This document shows, piece by piece, positions 39,794-48,873 of a stretch of 64,000 nucleotides of DNA (the first letter of the stretch is position 1; every line of letters begins with the position of its first letter). A program made the position numbers and the translations under genes. The stretch spans positions 2,108,001 to 2,172,000 of the forward strand of contig CAWJON010000002.1 of NCBI GenBank assembly GCA_963844565.1, written 5' to 3'. The DNA is from JAFEDN01 sp963844565 (GTDB taxonomy: Bacteria; Pseudomonadota; Gammaproteobacteria; Coxiellales; Coxiellaceae). The notes under the pieces were generated by a model. The model was not told the origin of the DNA. It searched no databases and saw nothing but the letters and a program-made list of their open reading frames with translations.

Positions 39794-40722
39794 TATCCCC
39801 CCCTATGCCCTTCATCACCTAGTGATATGGGTAATGGAATTGCAGGAGGAACTGAATCCTCAGGAGGTTCAGGTAAAGCAATTCCACCAGCAGCTAAAAC
39901 TTCTTCAATCATTGGAATAATTTTCTTTAAAAGCTTCGTCGCTCTAAAAATTTCTCTACAAGCAATTCTAACTTGCCTATCTGGATATTTAGGTTTACTT
40001 CTTGCGATGTTAAATGCAGCTGGAATAACTTCATCAAATTTCACTATATCTGCAATATCATAAACAAAAGAAAGTGGTTTTCCTGAATGTAAAAAACCAA
40101 TAGCAGGCGCATATCCTGCCGCCAAAATGGCTGCTTCAGTAACGCCATACAAGCAAGCTGTAGCCGCGCTTATACATTGATTAGCAATATCTCCCTTTTC
40201 CCAGTCTTTGGGATCATATTTACGACCTTTCCAGGGTACATTAAACGTTTTTGCTAATAAGGCGTAAGTTTGTCTTACTCTTGCACCTTCAATCCCCCTT
40301 AGCTGTTCTATGCTTCTTTTTTCGGGCGCAGATTCTTTAAAACGCAATTCAAACATTTTTCTAACTACTTTTAGCCTCAATCCTTCATCCAAAGCCAGTT
40401 TTGCTTGATATAACAGTCTATCTGACCGAGCCCCACCAGGCTGTCCAGCGGCATAAAGTCTGGTGCCGGCTTCACCCACCCAAACTAATAAAGTACCTAC
40501 CGTTGATGCTAATTTGACTGCCGCATGCGAAATACGCGTTCCAGGCTCAAGCATAATACAAGCTGTATTGCCGACAGGAATATGAGTTCTAATTCCTTCT
40601 TTATCGATTAATACAAAAGCGCCGTCTTTTACATCTATTTTTCCATACTGCAAAAAAACAATAGAAGTTCGGCCCTTAATAGGAATAGGTTTTAGAGGAA
40701 CAAAACTGGTAGCGTTTTCCAT
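39793..40722 (-). CDS. cas1: CRISPR integrase Cas1 (type I-E)
   Basis: 309 aa. The metal ligands are visible: E145 in RGIEGARVR, H212 in FLHSGKPLSF, and D222/D225 in VYDIADIVKFD. The N-terminal beta-domain runs GRTSIVFLQYGKIDVKDGAF. The C-terminus is a Pro-rich tail (EPPEDSVPPAIPLP), as in E. coli Cas1, where it contacts Cas2 or prespacer DNA. It is tightly packed with cas6e (one-base gap) and cas2. Confidence 0.96.
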   Translation of the reverse strand: MENATSFVPLKPIPIKGRTSIVFLQYGKIDVKDGAFVLIDKEGIRTHIPVGNTACIMLEPGTRISHAAVKLASTVGTLLVWVGEAGTRLYAAGQPGGARSDRLLYQAKLALDEGLRLKVVRKMFELRFKESAPEKRSIEQLRGIEGARVRQTYALLAKTFNVPWKGRKYDPKDWEKGDIANQCISAATACLYGVTEAAILAAGYAPAIGFLHSGKPLSFVYDIADIVKFDEVIPAAFNIARSKPKYPDRQVRIACREIFRATKLLKKIIPMIEEVLAAGGIALPEPPEDSVPPAIPLPISLGDEGHRGG

Positions 40723-40723
40723 T

Positions 40724-41422
40724 TTAATTCATGCAAGGTCGAATTAATAACAAACCACATCCAAATGATTTGGCCTTGCCAATTCCTTTAAAGAGGCTTT
40801 CTTTAAAAAATTCAGCGTTATTTACAGTTAAAATGCCAGAATAATCAACAGAACTAAAACGTATGCATCGATCCTGCTTTTTTTTATAAAGTCGGTGACA
40901 TTGATAATCCTGGATTCGGATTTGGTCCGCATTTATTGCAAACCCACATTTATTGGAGCGACCTAACAACCAATTCAAAGCGGCTTTTTCCATCTCAGGC
41001 CAAATTTTGTCAATTTCTCCTTTCAATTTTTGCTTTGCATGCATCAATACATCATGAGTAAATGGATTTTTATAATCTGGTTTTCGCACTCGTATCACTG
41101 GGTTTGCTCTTAGCTTAAAATAAAAATGCTGTCCTGGATTGAGAAGTGGAGTATAGGTTTTAGTATCAATGATGAATAGATCAGAATATGGTTTTGGAAC
41201 AATTTCGGAAATCACATAAAAAATAGGCATTTCATTTTTAAAAGATGATGAAATTTTGTGGTCAGGTTGGGATTCTTGATAAAATAAAAAAGACCTTTTT
41301 TCCTGATTCGGAAACAGTCTCCATAGAGTTTGATGAACAGTGTAGATATCGCCTTTCATTAATTCTACCCATCGACTTAAATTAGAATTTTGTAAGTTTA
41401 TTTTAATACGTGAAAAATACAT
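40724..41422 (-). CDS. cas6e: CRISPR RNA endonuclease Cas6e
   Basis: 232 aa. The N-terminal MYFSRIKINL strand and a catalytic-His candidate H30 in IYTVHQTLWRLFP fit the ferredoxin-like Cas6e fold. The C-terminal FGCGLLLIRP is the Gly-rich RNA-binding loop. It cuts pre-crRNA below the repeat stem, leaving the 8-nt AUGAACCG handle in this system. It is part of the cas8e-cas2 operon. Confidence 0.94.
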   Translation of the reverse strand: MYFSRIKINLQNSNLSRWVELMKGDIYTVHQTLWRLFPNQEKRSFLFYQESQPDHKISSSFKNEMPIFYVISEIVPKPYSDLFIIDTKTYTPLLNPGQHFYFKLRANPVIRVRKPDYKNPFTHDVLMHAKQKLKGEIDKIWPEMEKAALNWLLGRSNKCGFAINADQIRIQDYQCHRLYKKKQDRCIRFSSVDYSGILTVNNAEFFKESLFKGIGKAKSFGCGLLLIRPCMN

Positions 41423-41424
41423 AC

Positions 41425-42183
41425 CTATTTCTCCTGCGAAAAACTTTTATGTTCTTGTCGAGGCACGAACTGCCAACGTTTTTTACTAATTGGGTGATCA
41501 TATCGAGTAACGACGTAATCAGATTTTAAATCAGATGCATTTCCTTCCCAATAATATGTCATTTGATTTTTTTGGCTTTGTAATAAATTTATATACTTTC
41601 CAAATGGATTAATATGATGAAGATTGTTTTTAAATTTTTCAGTGTAATTATCTAACGCCGCTTTCGGTCCAGAATTTGTTTGAAGAATTGGATTCAGTGG
41701 CAAAGCTAATGGACAAGATTTTCTTCCCAAATAAAGATGGAATTTAGGTTTAAGCATGGCCTCTTTAACCAATTCTAGCGAGTACCCTGCAACTTCGCGC
41801 TGCGCTATTGCAATTATAGCTAACGCATCTGACCGATATTCACGAGTAGACAAAATAGTATCTACGTTCTTTCCATGCGTGGTAAAAATTTCACGCCTAG
41901 AATGATAGACTCTTTTTTTTAAAGACTTAGCGTTTTGAGTCGTGTGATAGTCTTGTAATAAATATCCTGGCGAAATCAATTTAACAAAAAAATGAAAAGA
42001 GTTCGTTAATTCAATTTGTTCAATTTCTTGAGTTCTTTCAATACCTAACGCGGCGCCAAGTAGACCAATTAAAGCAGATTTACCCGGATAATAAGCGGAA
42101 TGCCTCATTTCACCCACTGCTATTTCACCCCAGGAGGCCAAAGGCCCGTAAAGTTGAAATGCTAAATAATTTTTCATAAACAT
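41425..42183 (-). CDS. cas5e: Cascade subunit Cas5e
   Basis: 252 aa (250 from the second Met). YLAFQLYGPLASWGEIAVGE and YYPGKSALIGLLGAALGIER are characteristic of Cas5e/CasD, as is HTTQNAKSL in the thumb region. It caps the 5' handle of crRNA in Cascade. It lies two bases from cas6e. Confidence 0.94.
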   Translation of the reverse strand: MFMKNYLAFQLYGPLASWGEIAVGEMRHSAYYPGKSALIGLLGAALGIERTQEIEQIELTNSFHFFVKLISPGYLLQDYHTTQNAKSLKKRVYHSRREIFTTHGKNVDTILSTREYRSDALAIIAIAQREVAGYSLELVKEAMLKPKFHLYLGRKSCPLALPLNPILQTNSGPKAALDNYTEKFKNNLHHINPFGKYINLLQSQKNQMTYYWEGNASDLKSDYVVTRYDHPISKKRWQFVPRQEHKSFSQEK

Positions 42184-42220
42184 TCACTTTTGTAAGAAAA
42201 AATGGAAGCATCGTTAAACG

Positions 42221-43327
42221 TTATGCAAAAACTGTAGATTCTGTAGTTAACTGACTTAAACTTTCTGAATCATTACAAAAACTAATTAATTCTTTTAATT
42301 TCCCTTTTCCATCTACTGCATTTAACTCATAAAATTTTTCGGAACATGGCCCATACACTGAGTCGATCGCTGCTTTATGTTTGGTTAAAGCAGCTACTGA
42401 ATCCTTCAGGTAATCTTCTCCTCGTATCGGCTTTAAAAAAGCGATGGATAAAGAGCGGGGTTGTTGCTGACCAATTTCAGCCAGCACATAAGAGGCATAT
42501 GCACGGCTGGCAAAACTGTTTTGTTTGCCGCTAGGTGGAATTTTTATAGCGGCTTCTGTTAAAGCAGCTATAGTTTTATTAACTAAATCCTTATTGCCTT
42601 CTAAATGTTGAGTTAGCAAATCACGATTGATGCAAATATAGATATAAAATAACGCCGCTGCAAAGCCTGTTTCACCTAAATGACCTGCTCCATTACTATT
42701 TAAATCGTCTACTGCTGTAAAAAAATCATCTTCCACTATCCCTGGATGCACACTGATAGCGTGAGCAACCTGAGCAGCTGCTTCAATATTATGCTCAGGA
42801 GACTTAGCTAACATTCTTCCAAAAAGAGCAATATCAACCGCTTGCCGACTCTTAGTCAAAAGTTGCAATAGATCTGTGTTGGGCTTTGACTTATTGGCAA
42901 TACAGGAAGCAACTAATCTGTCAATAGCAGATTTTTCTTCAGAACTTATGTGAACTAGTTGCTCAATTTGTAAATCCAGATTTTCTTCTGAATCATTTTT
43001 TTCTTTGCCTTTTTTTTCTGTTTTTAACTTACCAAATTTATCAGCAATTTCCATTGCCCAAGTTTTAGCTTCTTTTTGATTTATACCAGAACTTAATAAT
43101 TGTTCGTAAACTTGAACACCAATCATTTTGGTTCTTTTTCCAATATGACCAGCCAATGCTTCCTCAAATAAAGCGGAAGTTCTCCAAGCGCGTTTCAAAC
43201 TTTGCGAGGAAATACGTAATCTATCGACACCACCCATTTTAGCGGTTTTAGGTCTGCCTAAATCATCGCGGTTTAAATTAGCTGGCGGATAAGAGGTCAG
43301 CAAATGCAATTGTATAAATGTACTCAT
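42221..43327 (-). CDS. cas7e: Cascade backbone subunit Cas7e
   Basis: 368 aa. The N-terminus FIQLHLLTSYPPANLNRDDLGRPKTAKMGG with RISSQSLKRAWR is diagnostic for Cas7e/CasC. Later come VDIALFGRMLA and SNGAGHLGETGFAAALFY. Six copies line the crRNA. A charged insertion at residues 115-135 (LKTEKKGKEKNDSEENLD) is low-complexity. Confidence 0.95.
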   Translation of the reverse strand: MSTFIQLHLLTSYPPANLNRDDLGRPKTAKMGGVDRLRISSQSLKRAWRTSALFEEALAGHIGKRTKMIGVQVYEQLLSSGINQKEAKTWAMEIADKFGKLKTEKKGKEKNDSEENLDLQIEQLVHISSEEKSAIDRLVASCIANKSKPNTDLLQLLTKSRQAVDIALFGRMLAKSPEHNIEAAAQVAHAISVHPGIVEDDFFTAVDDLNSNGAGHLGETGFAAALFYIYICINRDLLTQHLEGNKDLVNKTIAALTEAAIKIPPSGKQNSFASRAYASYVLAEIGQQQPRSLSIAFLKPIRGEDYLKDSVAALTKHKAAIDSVYGPCSEKFYELNAVDGKGKLKELISFCNDSESLSQLTTESTVFA

Positions 43328-43340
43328 AATAGTCTCCTTA

Positions 43341-43898
43341 TTAATTTGATAAATTTTGGTAATATTCCATTGCCCAATAGATATTTAATCTATCAGTTGG
43401 ATTTATCTTCCTATAAGATTCTTTGCGTAAATCATAACTCCAATGGACAATATCATTAGCTAAAGAAACAATGTTAACACTCGCTAACAATGCGATACAT
43501 CTTCTTAGTTGACGATAAAATTCTTCCCAGTCTCGAACCTTTTGTAATTGATTAAAGCGTAATTCAGATACAAGCGGCTTATCTTTGTCTCCGTATAATT
43601 GAGCAGCAAATTTTTTGGAATCTAATTTAGTATCTTCTTTGACATGAGAAAGAAGACCCGCGATACAAGCTAACGCTAATAAACGCTCATTTTCCTTCAA
43701 ATAATTTGGAATAAAGGAATCAAATTTTTGCTTGAACCAATAAAACGGCGATTGCAATATAATCTCATAAGGCGATTGGCAACGACGAAGTTTCGCTCGG
43801 TCCATTCTAGCTTGTGAGTTTTGCCGATCATTCAAAGACTCATACCATCTTGTTAGTTCCTGAGAATCTCCAACAAAATATTTTAAATTTTTGTTCAT
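43341..43898 (-). CDS. cse2: Cascade small subunit Cse2 (CasB)
   Basis: 185 aa. All helical, with NDRQNSQARMDRAKLRRCQSPYE (family signature ...RARLRR), HVKEDTKLDSKKFAAQL and RFNQLQKVRDWEEFYRQLRRCI. The Cse2 dimer stabilises the displaced strand in the R-loop. The start overlaps the cas8e stop by four bases. Confidence 0.93.
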   Translation of the reverse strand: MNKNLKYFVGDSQELTRWYESLNDRQNSQARMDRAKLRRCQSPYEIILQSPFYWFKQKFDSFIPNYLKENERLLALACIAGLLSHVKEDTKLDSKKFAAQLYGDKDKPLVSELRFNQLQKVRDWEEFYRQLRRCIALLASVNIVSLANDIVHWSYDLRKESYRKINPTDRLNIYWAMEYYQNLSN

Positions 43899-45505
43899 AC
43901 GACCTCCTTGATTTTATTGACAGATTTTTTTTTAGCTTTGATTATTTGCCATTTCTCACTCATCGGCTTCGAGCAACTTAACCATTTACTCAATTCATTT
44001 CTAGCTTTGATTGTTTTCTTTAAATCTAAATCTTCTGAAGGTGCTGCCAAAGTCTGTTGGTCGAATATGGACAAAGAAAATAATTTTATTTTCACTAGCC
44101 AGGACTCAAGAATGCGATAAAATTCTTCTTTTTGATCAAGAATTTTTTCTAAACATTCATAGAAATCCTTTTCACTGCTTTCCCAAAAAATTTTGTCAAT
44201 GAATAGAAAATCTACTTTACCCTCAGCATGTTCACACCATACTTGCTTTAAATATTTTTTAGTTAATCTCGACATTTCATAGGCTATATTTACCAATTGA
44301 GCAATATTGTCTTTTATTTCTTCAAGTGAATTTTCTTTAATTAAATTTTTCATTTGAAACAGCGGCAATTTATTCTCATACCAACATCGAGCCTTCATGT
44401 TATCCATATCATAGCCAAAACACCATAATAGATAATCATGCGTAGCTTCATTCAATTCATCCTTTTGGCCTTGATAACATAAAACCGCAAGAGCTGGGTG
44501 TTCTTCTTTTTTCTCAGTTTTTGTTCCCAGACATAGTCCCAACCAATGCCGATAACCAATCCCACCAGTTTGCCCCTTTACGGATAAAGGCGGAGAAATT
44601 TCTTTTGTATTTATAATCCGGTAAGGCGTTAATGGATGCATCCAAGCGCCGTCGTAATTTATCCCATAATTTTTAGTGAAGCAATTAGAGATTAGGGTTG
44701 TTGTTTTATCACCACATAAATCACAGGCACCTTCAGTTAGATTTTCTATTTCTAACCGAATACGACGTGGCATAGACCAATACATGTGCAAAGGATGCAT
44801 ATCCTCTGGGATGATTGTTATGCCTTTATCACTTATAGGAGTGGGCGCCAACCAAGGGAAAATATATTTGCTTTCATTCAGGGAAGTTTTTTTAAAAATA
44901 GTTGTTCCTGATAAAGGAATAACGTTTAACCAAAGCTTCCTCCATAAATTTGCCTCTTCTTCAGTTGGCACAAGCAAGGTTGTTAATGGCCCTCCTCCTC
45001 GCAATCCCACTCTGTGCCCCTGCCCACCTGAAGGTGCATTAATTTGTAAAGTGAACAAAGCTAATGCTGCACACGGCATACACAAACTTTTCACACGATT
45101 CCTTTTAACAAATAAATCACGATCTTGTTTGATGGTTGATTCCCCAGGAGAATCTATGAGCAGAGCAGAAATATTGGTTTGCTCTCCATTTTCCAAACAA
45201 AAATCCTGCATAAAGGCTGGGCCATCTTTATTAATCAATTCAAACGCCACTTTATATTTAGAAAAAGCCTCCAACAAACTGTTGGAAGCTGGCGGTTGAC
45301 GCCATCGCTCCACCCACTCTTCCGTATCCTCAGGCGCAAAACAGGTTTGCAATAAGCCAATCAAAAATTGATATAAAGCGCCTTTAAAATCAGGACGAGG
45401 GAGATATACATCAAGATAATGCGAATGCACTAATTCAGCCGGGGTAATTAATTGATAACCATCCTTAGAGATCACTTTTATCCAGGGATCAAAAATTAGA
45501 TTCAT
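43895..45505 (-). CDS. cas8e: Cascade large subunit Cas8e (Cse1/CasA)
   Basis: 536 aa from the ATG at 45505. This start gives the family N-terminus MNLIFDPWIKV and fits a -10 box at 45535-45540; the in-frame start at 45520 would leave almost no leader. LYQFLIGLLQTCFAP is the N-terminal helix. CxxC pairs in SLCMPCAAL and ACDLCGDK suggest zinc binding. SGGQGHRVGLRGGGPLTTL is the conserved loop of the family. Cas8e reads the PAM and recruits Cas3. It heads the Cascade-cas1-cas2 operon. Confidence 0.94.
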   Translation of the reverse strand: MNLIFDPWIKVISKDGYQLITPAELVHSHYLDVYLPRPDFKGALYQFLIGLLQTCFAPEDTEEWVERWRQPPASNSLLEAFSKYKVAFELINKDGPAFMQDFCLENGEQTNISALLIDSPGESTIKQDRDLFVKRNRVKSLCMPCAALALFTLQINAPSGGQGHRVGLRGGGPLTTLLVPTEEEANLWRKLWLNVIPLSGTTIFKKTSLNESKYIFPWLAPTPISDKGITIIPEDMHPLHMYWSMPRRIRLEIENLTEGACDLCGDKTTTLISNCFTKNYGINYDGAWMHPLTPYRIINTKEISPPLSVKGQTGGIGYRHWLGLCLGTKTEKKEEHPALAVLCYQGQKDELNEATHDYLLWCFGYDMDNMKARCWYENKLPLFQMKNLIKENSLEEIKDNIAQLVNIAYEMSRLTKKYLKQVWCEHAEGKVDFLFIDKIFWESSEKDFYECLEKILDQKEEFYRILESWLVKIKLFSLSIFDQQTLAAPSEDLDLKKTIKARNELSKWLSCSKPMSEKWQIIKAKKKSVNKIKEVV

Positions 45506-45563
45506 GGTTTTCCTTAACATTTTGAAAGCACATCATTATAATATCTTCAATCCGAATATAAAT
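45506..45563 (-). promoter_or_regulatory. Probable promoter and leader of the cas8e operon
   Basis: TATAAT on the minus strand at 45535-45540 with a weak -35 (TTTATA, 16 bp spacing). This gives a leader of about 23 bases, with AAGGAAA before the ATG at 45505. Confidence 0.5.
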
Positions 45564-45617
45564 ATATAATTGACTTTTCAATGATTTCACATAAAATTAT
45601 GATTAAAGCGGGTAAAT

Positions 45618-45682
45618 CCTTTGATATGCCTTGGGCATTCTTCCATCGGCTGGTCATAGCCCTAGGAAATAGGTATCAAAGG
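45618..45682. other. Stable inverted repeat in the cas3-cas8e gap
   Basis: CCTTTGATA (45618-45626) pairs exactly with TATCAAAGG (45674-45682). Inside that, CCT/AGG and GGGC/GCCC extend the stem around a loop of about 20 bases. It has no T-run. It lies upstream of the predicted cas8e promoter, so it could be an operator, a small structured RNA on either strand, or a remnant. Confidence 0.5.
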
Positions 45683-45906
45683 GTCCGTCTTAACATACCA
45701 ATTTCTGCGATGGGTTTAATTTTGTTTTTACCAAAATAAAATAATATCCCCGTCAAAAAAATAAATTTAACATTTAAATATATTAAAATCTCAGCGTTGT
45801 GAATTAAAAACCACATATTCTCTCCCCTTAAGTGTCCTTGAAAAAATCAAATTGTACATCGCAAACAGAGCAGATGTAAATATTTCATAGTTAATTATTT
45901 ATTCAT

Positions 45907-45949
45907 TTGATTTTTTAAAAAATTTGTTTACAATACAAGATTACAGCTT
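45907..45949 (+). promoter_or_regulatory. Promoter of the mini-CRISPR RNA, overlapping its own protospacer and AAG PAM
   Basis: TTGATT (45907-45912), 16 bp, TACAAT (45929-45934), expected start near 45941. The minus strand of 45926-45946 matches 19 of the 21 bases of the downstream pseudo-spacer. The three bases beside it (CTT at 45947-45949, AAG on the minus strand) are the canonical type I-E PAM in the correct position. Confidence 0.7.
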
Positions 45950-45952
45950 CTA

Positions 45953-46032
45953 AATTTCCCCAGCTACTTTGGGGATGTACCGCTGTAATCTGGTATTGTA
46001 AGCTTGTTCCCCACCTTTGTGGGGATTTTTAT
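45953..46032 (+). ncRNA. Degenerate mini-CRISPR encoding a crRNA-like guide (CreA/CreR-like)
   Basis: Two degenerate repeats on the strand opposite to the main array. Repeat 1 (45953-45982) has a 9-base loop and ends GGGGATGTACCG; its last 13 bases match the array repeat at 12, so the processed handle would be AUGUACCG. The pseudo-spacer 45983-46003 (21 nt) starts CTGTAATCTG. Repeat 2 (46004-46032) matches the array repeat at 20 of its first 23 bases, including stem CCCCAC/GTGGGG. It then decays into ATTTTT, so it doubles as a terminator and overlaps the cas3 stop. Cas6e and Cascade from this locus could plausibly process and load this RNA. That it is expressed is inferred from promoter and terminator. 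Confidence 0.72.
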
Positions 46033-48773
46033 GGCTTAGGCGCTAACTGGAACCCAAGTTTTGGACAATAACTGGCCATTAATTGATTGCGCTTATCTTT
46101 AATAAAATATTTACCATTATCTTTATCAAAAACCATTGGAACTATAACTGTATAGTTCTTAAGTGACGCATATTCATTTTTTAAAGTTTTTAATTTTTCT
46201 GTCCACTCAAACGCCATAGTATTGAGCATGTTTTCTTCATTTTCATAGACTAAAAGAGAGCTCATATCCCAGGGAAAATTTTTCCAAGCCGCATAAGGCC
46301 GTAAATTATCCCCCTCTTCAACCACTAATGAAATTTCAGATTTTTCATCACCTAGCCGTGTAGGCGTGTTAACCTCACTACCCCAACCATATGGATTACT
46401 TTTGCGAGAATAACCCATTTCTAATTCGATACAGTTAAAATTAGCAATACTTCCTTCAGAACGTTTTTTTCCTTCAAAATCGTTAGATTTTTTTTCAAAA
46501 CATACAGGTACCTTATTTTTCAGCTCCCCATAAACACTCTCAATTAAAAAACGCGCCTGTTCTGGCAAGCTGATTTGACTAAGCCCCATAAGCAATTTTT
46601 GCGTTAACCAAATAGTTGCAACGTCTTCGTAAACAGCTTGAGTTCCAGGTAAAGCTTTTTTTAGCCAATCTATTTCTGGGTTTTCTTCAAATTTGGGTGC
46701 ATAAGTATAAAATATAGGATTTTCTCGGCAAGGCGCTAAATTGCTGACGCCATCAGAGACATTACCAAAAATATCCCTAGAATGACGGTGCAATCGCCCC
46801 ATCCTTTGAATTAATAAATCAATTGGCGCAATATCTGAGATTAGCACATCCATGTCGATATCTAAGGATTGCTCGATAACTTGAGTAGCAATTAAAAGAT
46901 AGCCACTACGTTGTTTCGCTGTTGAATCTTTACCAAAATGAGCAATGACTTTACCTTCAATCTGTAAACGATCCACCATAGCAAATCGACTATGAAATAA
47001 AATAACTTTATCAACCTCAAGATTTAATTGATTTTGTACCAATTGGTAAGCATTCAATGTATCTTTTACTGTGTTTCTAATCCAACAGACACATTGTCCG
47101 TTTTTCAAAGCTTCATCGATCACACTCAATATTAAACTTTCTTCACATAATACTTGTATTTTAACTGTTCTTTTGCAAAGCTCACGTGGCTCTATCGGCG
47201 TTTCATTGGGTATGGGTTGATCTTTACCAACATAGGTAATCAAAGGAAAACCATTTGAATTTAATTGACTAAAAGAAATCGCATTTACTCCTTTTTCGAA
47301 GGCAGTTATAAACTCTTGACGCATTTTTTGAGAAAGAGTCGCCGACAAAAGGATCGCGGATCCACCTAATCGAGTATGGTTTTCTAGAAGTTTGGCAAGC
47401 AAGGTTCCGGTATATTTATCATAAGAATGAACTTCATCCACAATTAAAATTTTTTTATGTAAACCCAGTTGTCTCAAAGTTTGATGCCTATATGGCAATA
47501 CACTCGCCAGTGCTTGATCTAGAGTTCCTACGCCTACATCCGCCAATAAACTTTTTTTCCGATTGTCAGCAAACCAACGATTACACCAATAGGTTGCCGT
47601 ACCTTCCTCTTCATTTCCAAAATCTACCTTATTTAGTTGTAGAGCTTGATTAAATCTGTCTGATAAATGCCTTTTACTATGAGAAAGTATAACGGACGGT
47701 TCTGAATCTTCGGTAAAAAATTTTCTATAAATTGTTGATATCCTTTCATACATTGCATTAGCCGTCGCCATCGTCGGCAAGCCAATATAAAAACCATCTG
47801 CTAATCCCACAGCAATCATGCGTTGCGCTAATATTAATGCACCTTCCGTTTTTCCAGATCCAGTCACATCTTCTAATATGAATAATTGGGATTGAAAGGA
47901 TAACTTAACTTCACTACAATATTTTTGTAATGGCGTTAAATCTTTTATATGCGGCAAAAAATCGAGGCAATGTATAGCTTTTTCAGTTTTTATTTTATAA
48001 TTCAAACCAGCATTGTTAACAACAATTTTAGCTTTTTCTTGGGCTTGCTCATTCCAGTATTGCTCCAAAGATAAATCTGGTGAAGTGTAATTGAAAACCT
48101 CTTGATTGGAACCTAACCAATCAGCTAAAACAGCCATTCCATTTAATCGCCATGAAGCTAACATAAATAATTTGCTGTATTCTTTGTTAGCAAAACATGT
48201 AGGTAATTTTTTTGGAAAAAATACCAATTTCTTTAAATCAGAAATAAATTCTCTAGCCGCCTCAATATCATTTTCATTAAAATACTTAAGAATTCTTTCA
48301 GATTCTTCTTGTGGAGGAAGACCATGATGTCCGGTAACCGATAAAATCGCCTGATTGATTATTTTTCTATATCTGTTTGATTCTTTTTCATAGCCCTCCC
48401 AAACTAAATCAAAGAACTGGTGTTTAGTATCTTTCCATAGCCAATAACCTAAGGTATCGTGACGAATGCTATAGGGTTTCGATTCATCACCAGGAATTAA
48501 AATGGACGATAAATTTCCTTTAATTTGCGACTGAAATGAAATCGCGAACTTTCCTAAATCGTGTAAGGTCAGTAAGAATGCAAAAAAGTCTGCGAACTCA
48601 TCTAATGATAAAAACAGATCTGCAGCTAACCGAACGGCAGGACGGTAATTATACACCAGTTCTTTTCCTACAGCAGCAACATCTAATGAATGATAAGCCA
48701 AGGGATGAAAAGAAAAATTTGTGTCTTGAGATTGTGCTTTCCCCCAATAGCGGAAATAAGAAGATACAGCCAT
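46029..48773 (-). CDS. cas3: CRISPR helicase-nuclease Cas3 (type I-E, HD domain fused)
   Basis: 914 aa. The N-terminal HD nuclease shows HPLAYHSLD (H23, H28), LHDLGKF (H71, D72) and VTGHHGLP. The SF2 helicase follows: Walker A DVTGSGKTEGA, DEVH box ILIVDEVHSYDKY, motif III LLSATLS and motif VI LIQRMGRLHRH after QVIEQSLDIDMDVLISDIAP. It degrades DNA marked by Cascade. It stands apart from the cas8e operon, 523 bp upstream, with the mini-CRISPR between them, so it can be regulated independently. Confidence 0.96.
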   Translation of the reverse strand: MAVSSYFRYWGKAQSQDTNFSFHPLAYHSLDVAAVGKELVYNYRPAVRLAADLFLSLDEFADFFAFLLTLHDLGKFAISFQSQIKGNLSSILIPGDESKPYSIRHDTLGYWLWKDTKHQFFDLVWEGYEKESNRYRKIINQAILSVTGHHGLPPQEESERILKYFNENDIEAAREFISDLKKLVFFPKKLPTCFANKEYSKLFMLASWRLNGMAVLADWLGSNQEVFNYTSPDLSLEQYWNEQAQEKAKIVVNNAGLNYKIKTEKAIHCLDFLPHIKDLTPLQKYCSEVKLSFQSQLFILEDVTGSGKTEGALILAQRMIAVGLADGFYIGLPTMATANAMYERISTIYRKFFTEDSEPSVILSHSKRHLSDRFNQALQLNKVDFGNEEEGTATYWCNRWFADNRKKSLLADVGVGTLDQALASVLPYRHQTLRQLGLHKKILIVDEVHSYDKYTGTLLAKLLENHTRLGGSAILLSATLSQKMRQEFITAFEKGVNAISFSQLNSNGFPLITYVGKDQPIPNETPIEPRELCKRTVKIQVLCEESLILSVIDEALKNGQCVCWIRNTVKDTLNAYQLVQNQLNLEVDKVILFHSRFAMVDRLQIEGKVIAHFGKDSTAKQRSGYLLIATQVIEQSLDIDMDVLISDIAPIDLLIQRMGRLHRHSRDIFGNVSDGVSNLAPCRENPIFYTYAPKFEENPEIDWLKKALPGTQAVYEDVATIWLTQKLLMGLSQISLPEQARFLIESVYGELKNKVPVCFEKKSNDFEGKKRSEGSIANFNCIELEMGYSRKSNPYGWGSEVNTPTRLGDEKSEISLVVEEGDNLRPYAAWKNFPWDMSSLLVYENEENMLNTMAFEWTEKLKTLKNEYASLKNYTVIVPMVFDKDNGKYFIKDKRNQLMASYCPKLGFQLAPKP

Positions 48774-48873
48774 AAGTAAAATCCTTTTTATTAAGTTTTT
48801 ATTTTATCTTTATTAAAGACCCTTAACCAAAGACATCTTCATCAATAACTAATCGAAATGGTTTTCATTTCTA

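Noticed and set aside
44676..45299. A 207-codon frame on the plus strand opposite cas8e.
   Set aside because: It is the antisense shadow of a well-supported cas8e gene and shows no motif.
45599..45739. A 46-codon plus-strand frame in the cas3-cas8e gap, considered as a small toxin (CreT-like) partner.
   Set aside because: No ribosome binding site or promoter is placed for it, it overlaps the inverted repeat, and the mini-CRISPR spacer does not match DNA upstream of it.
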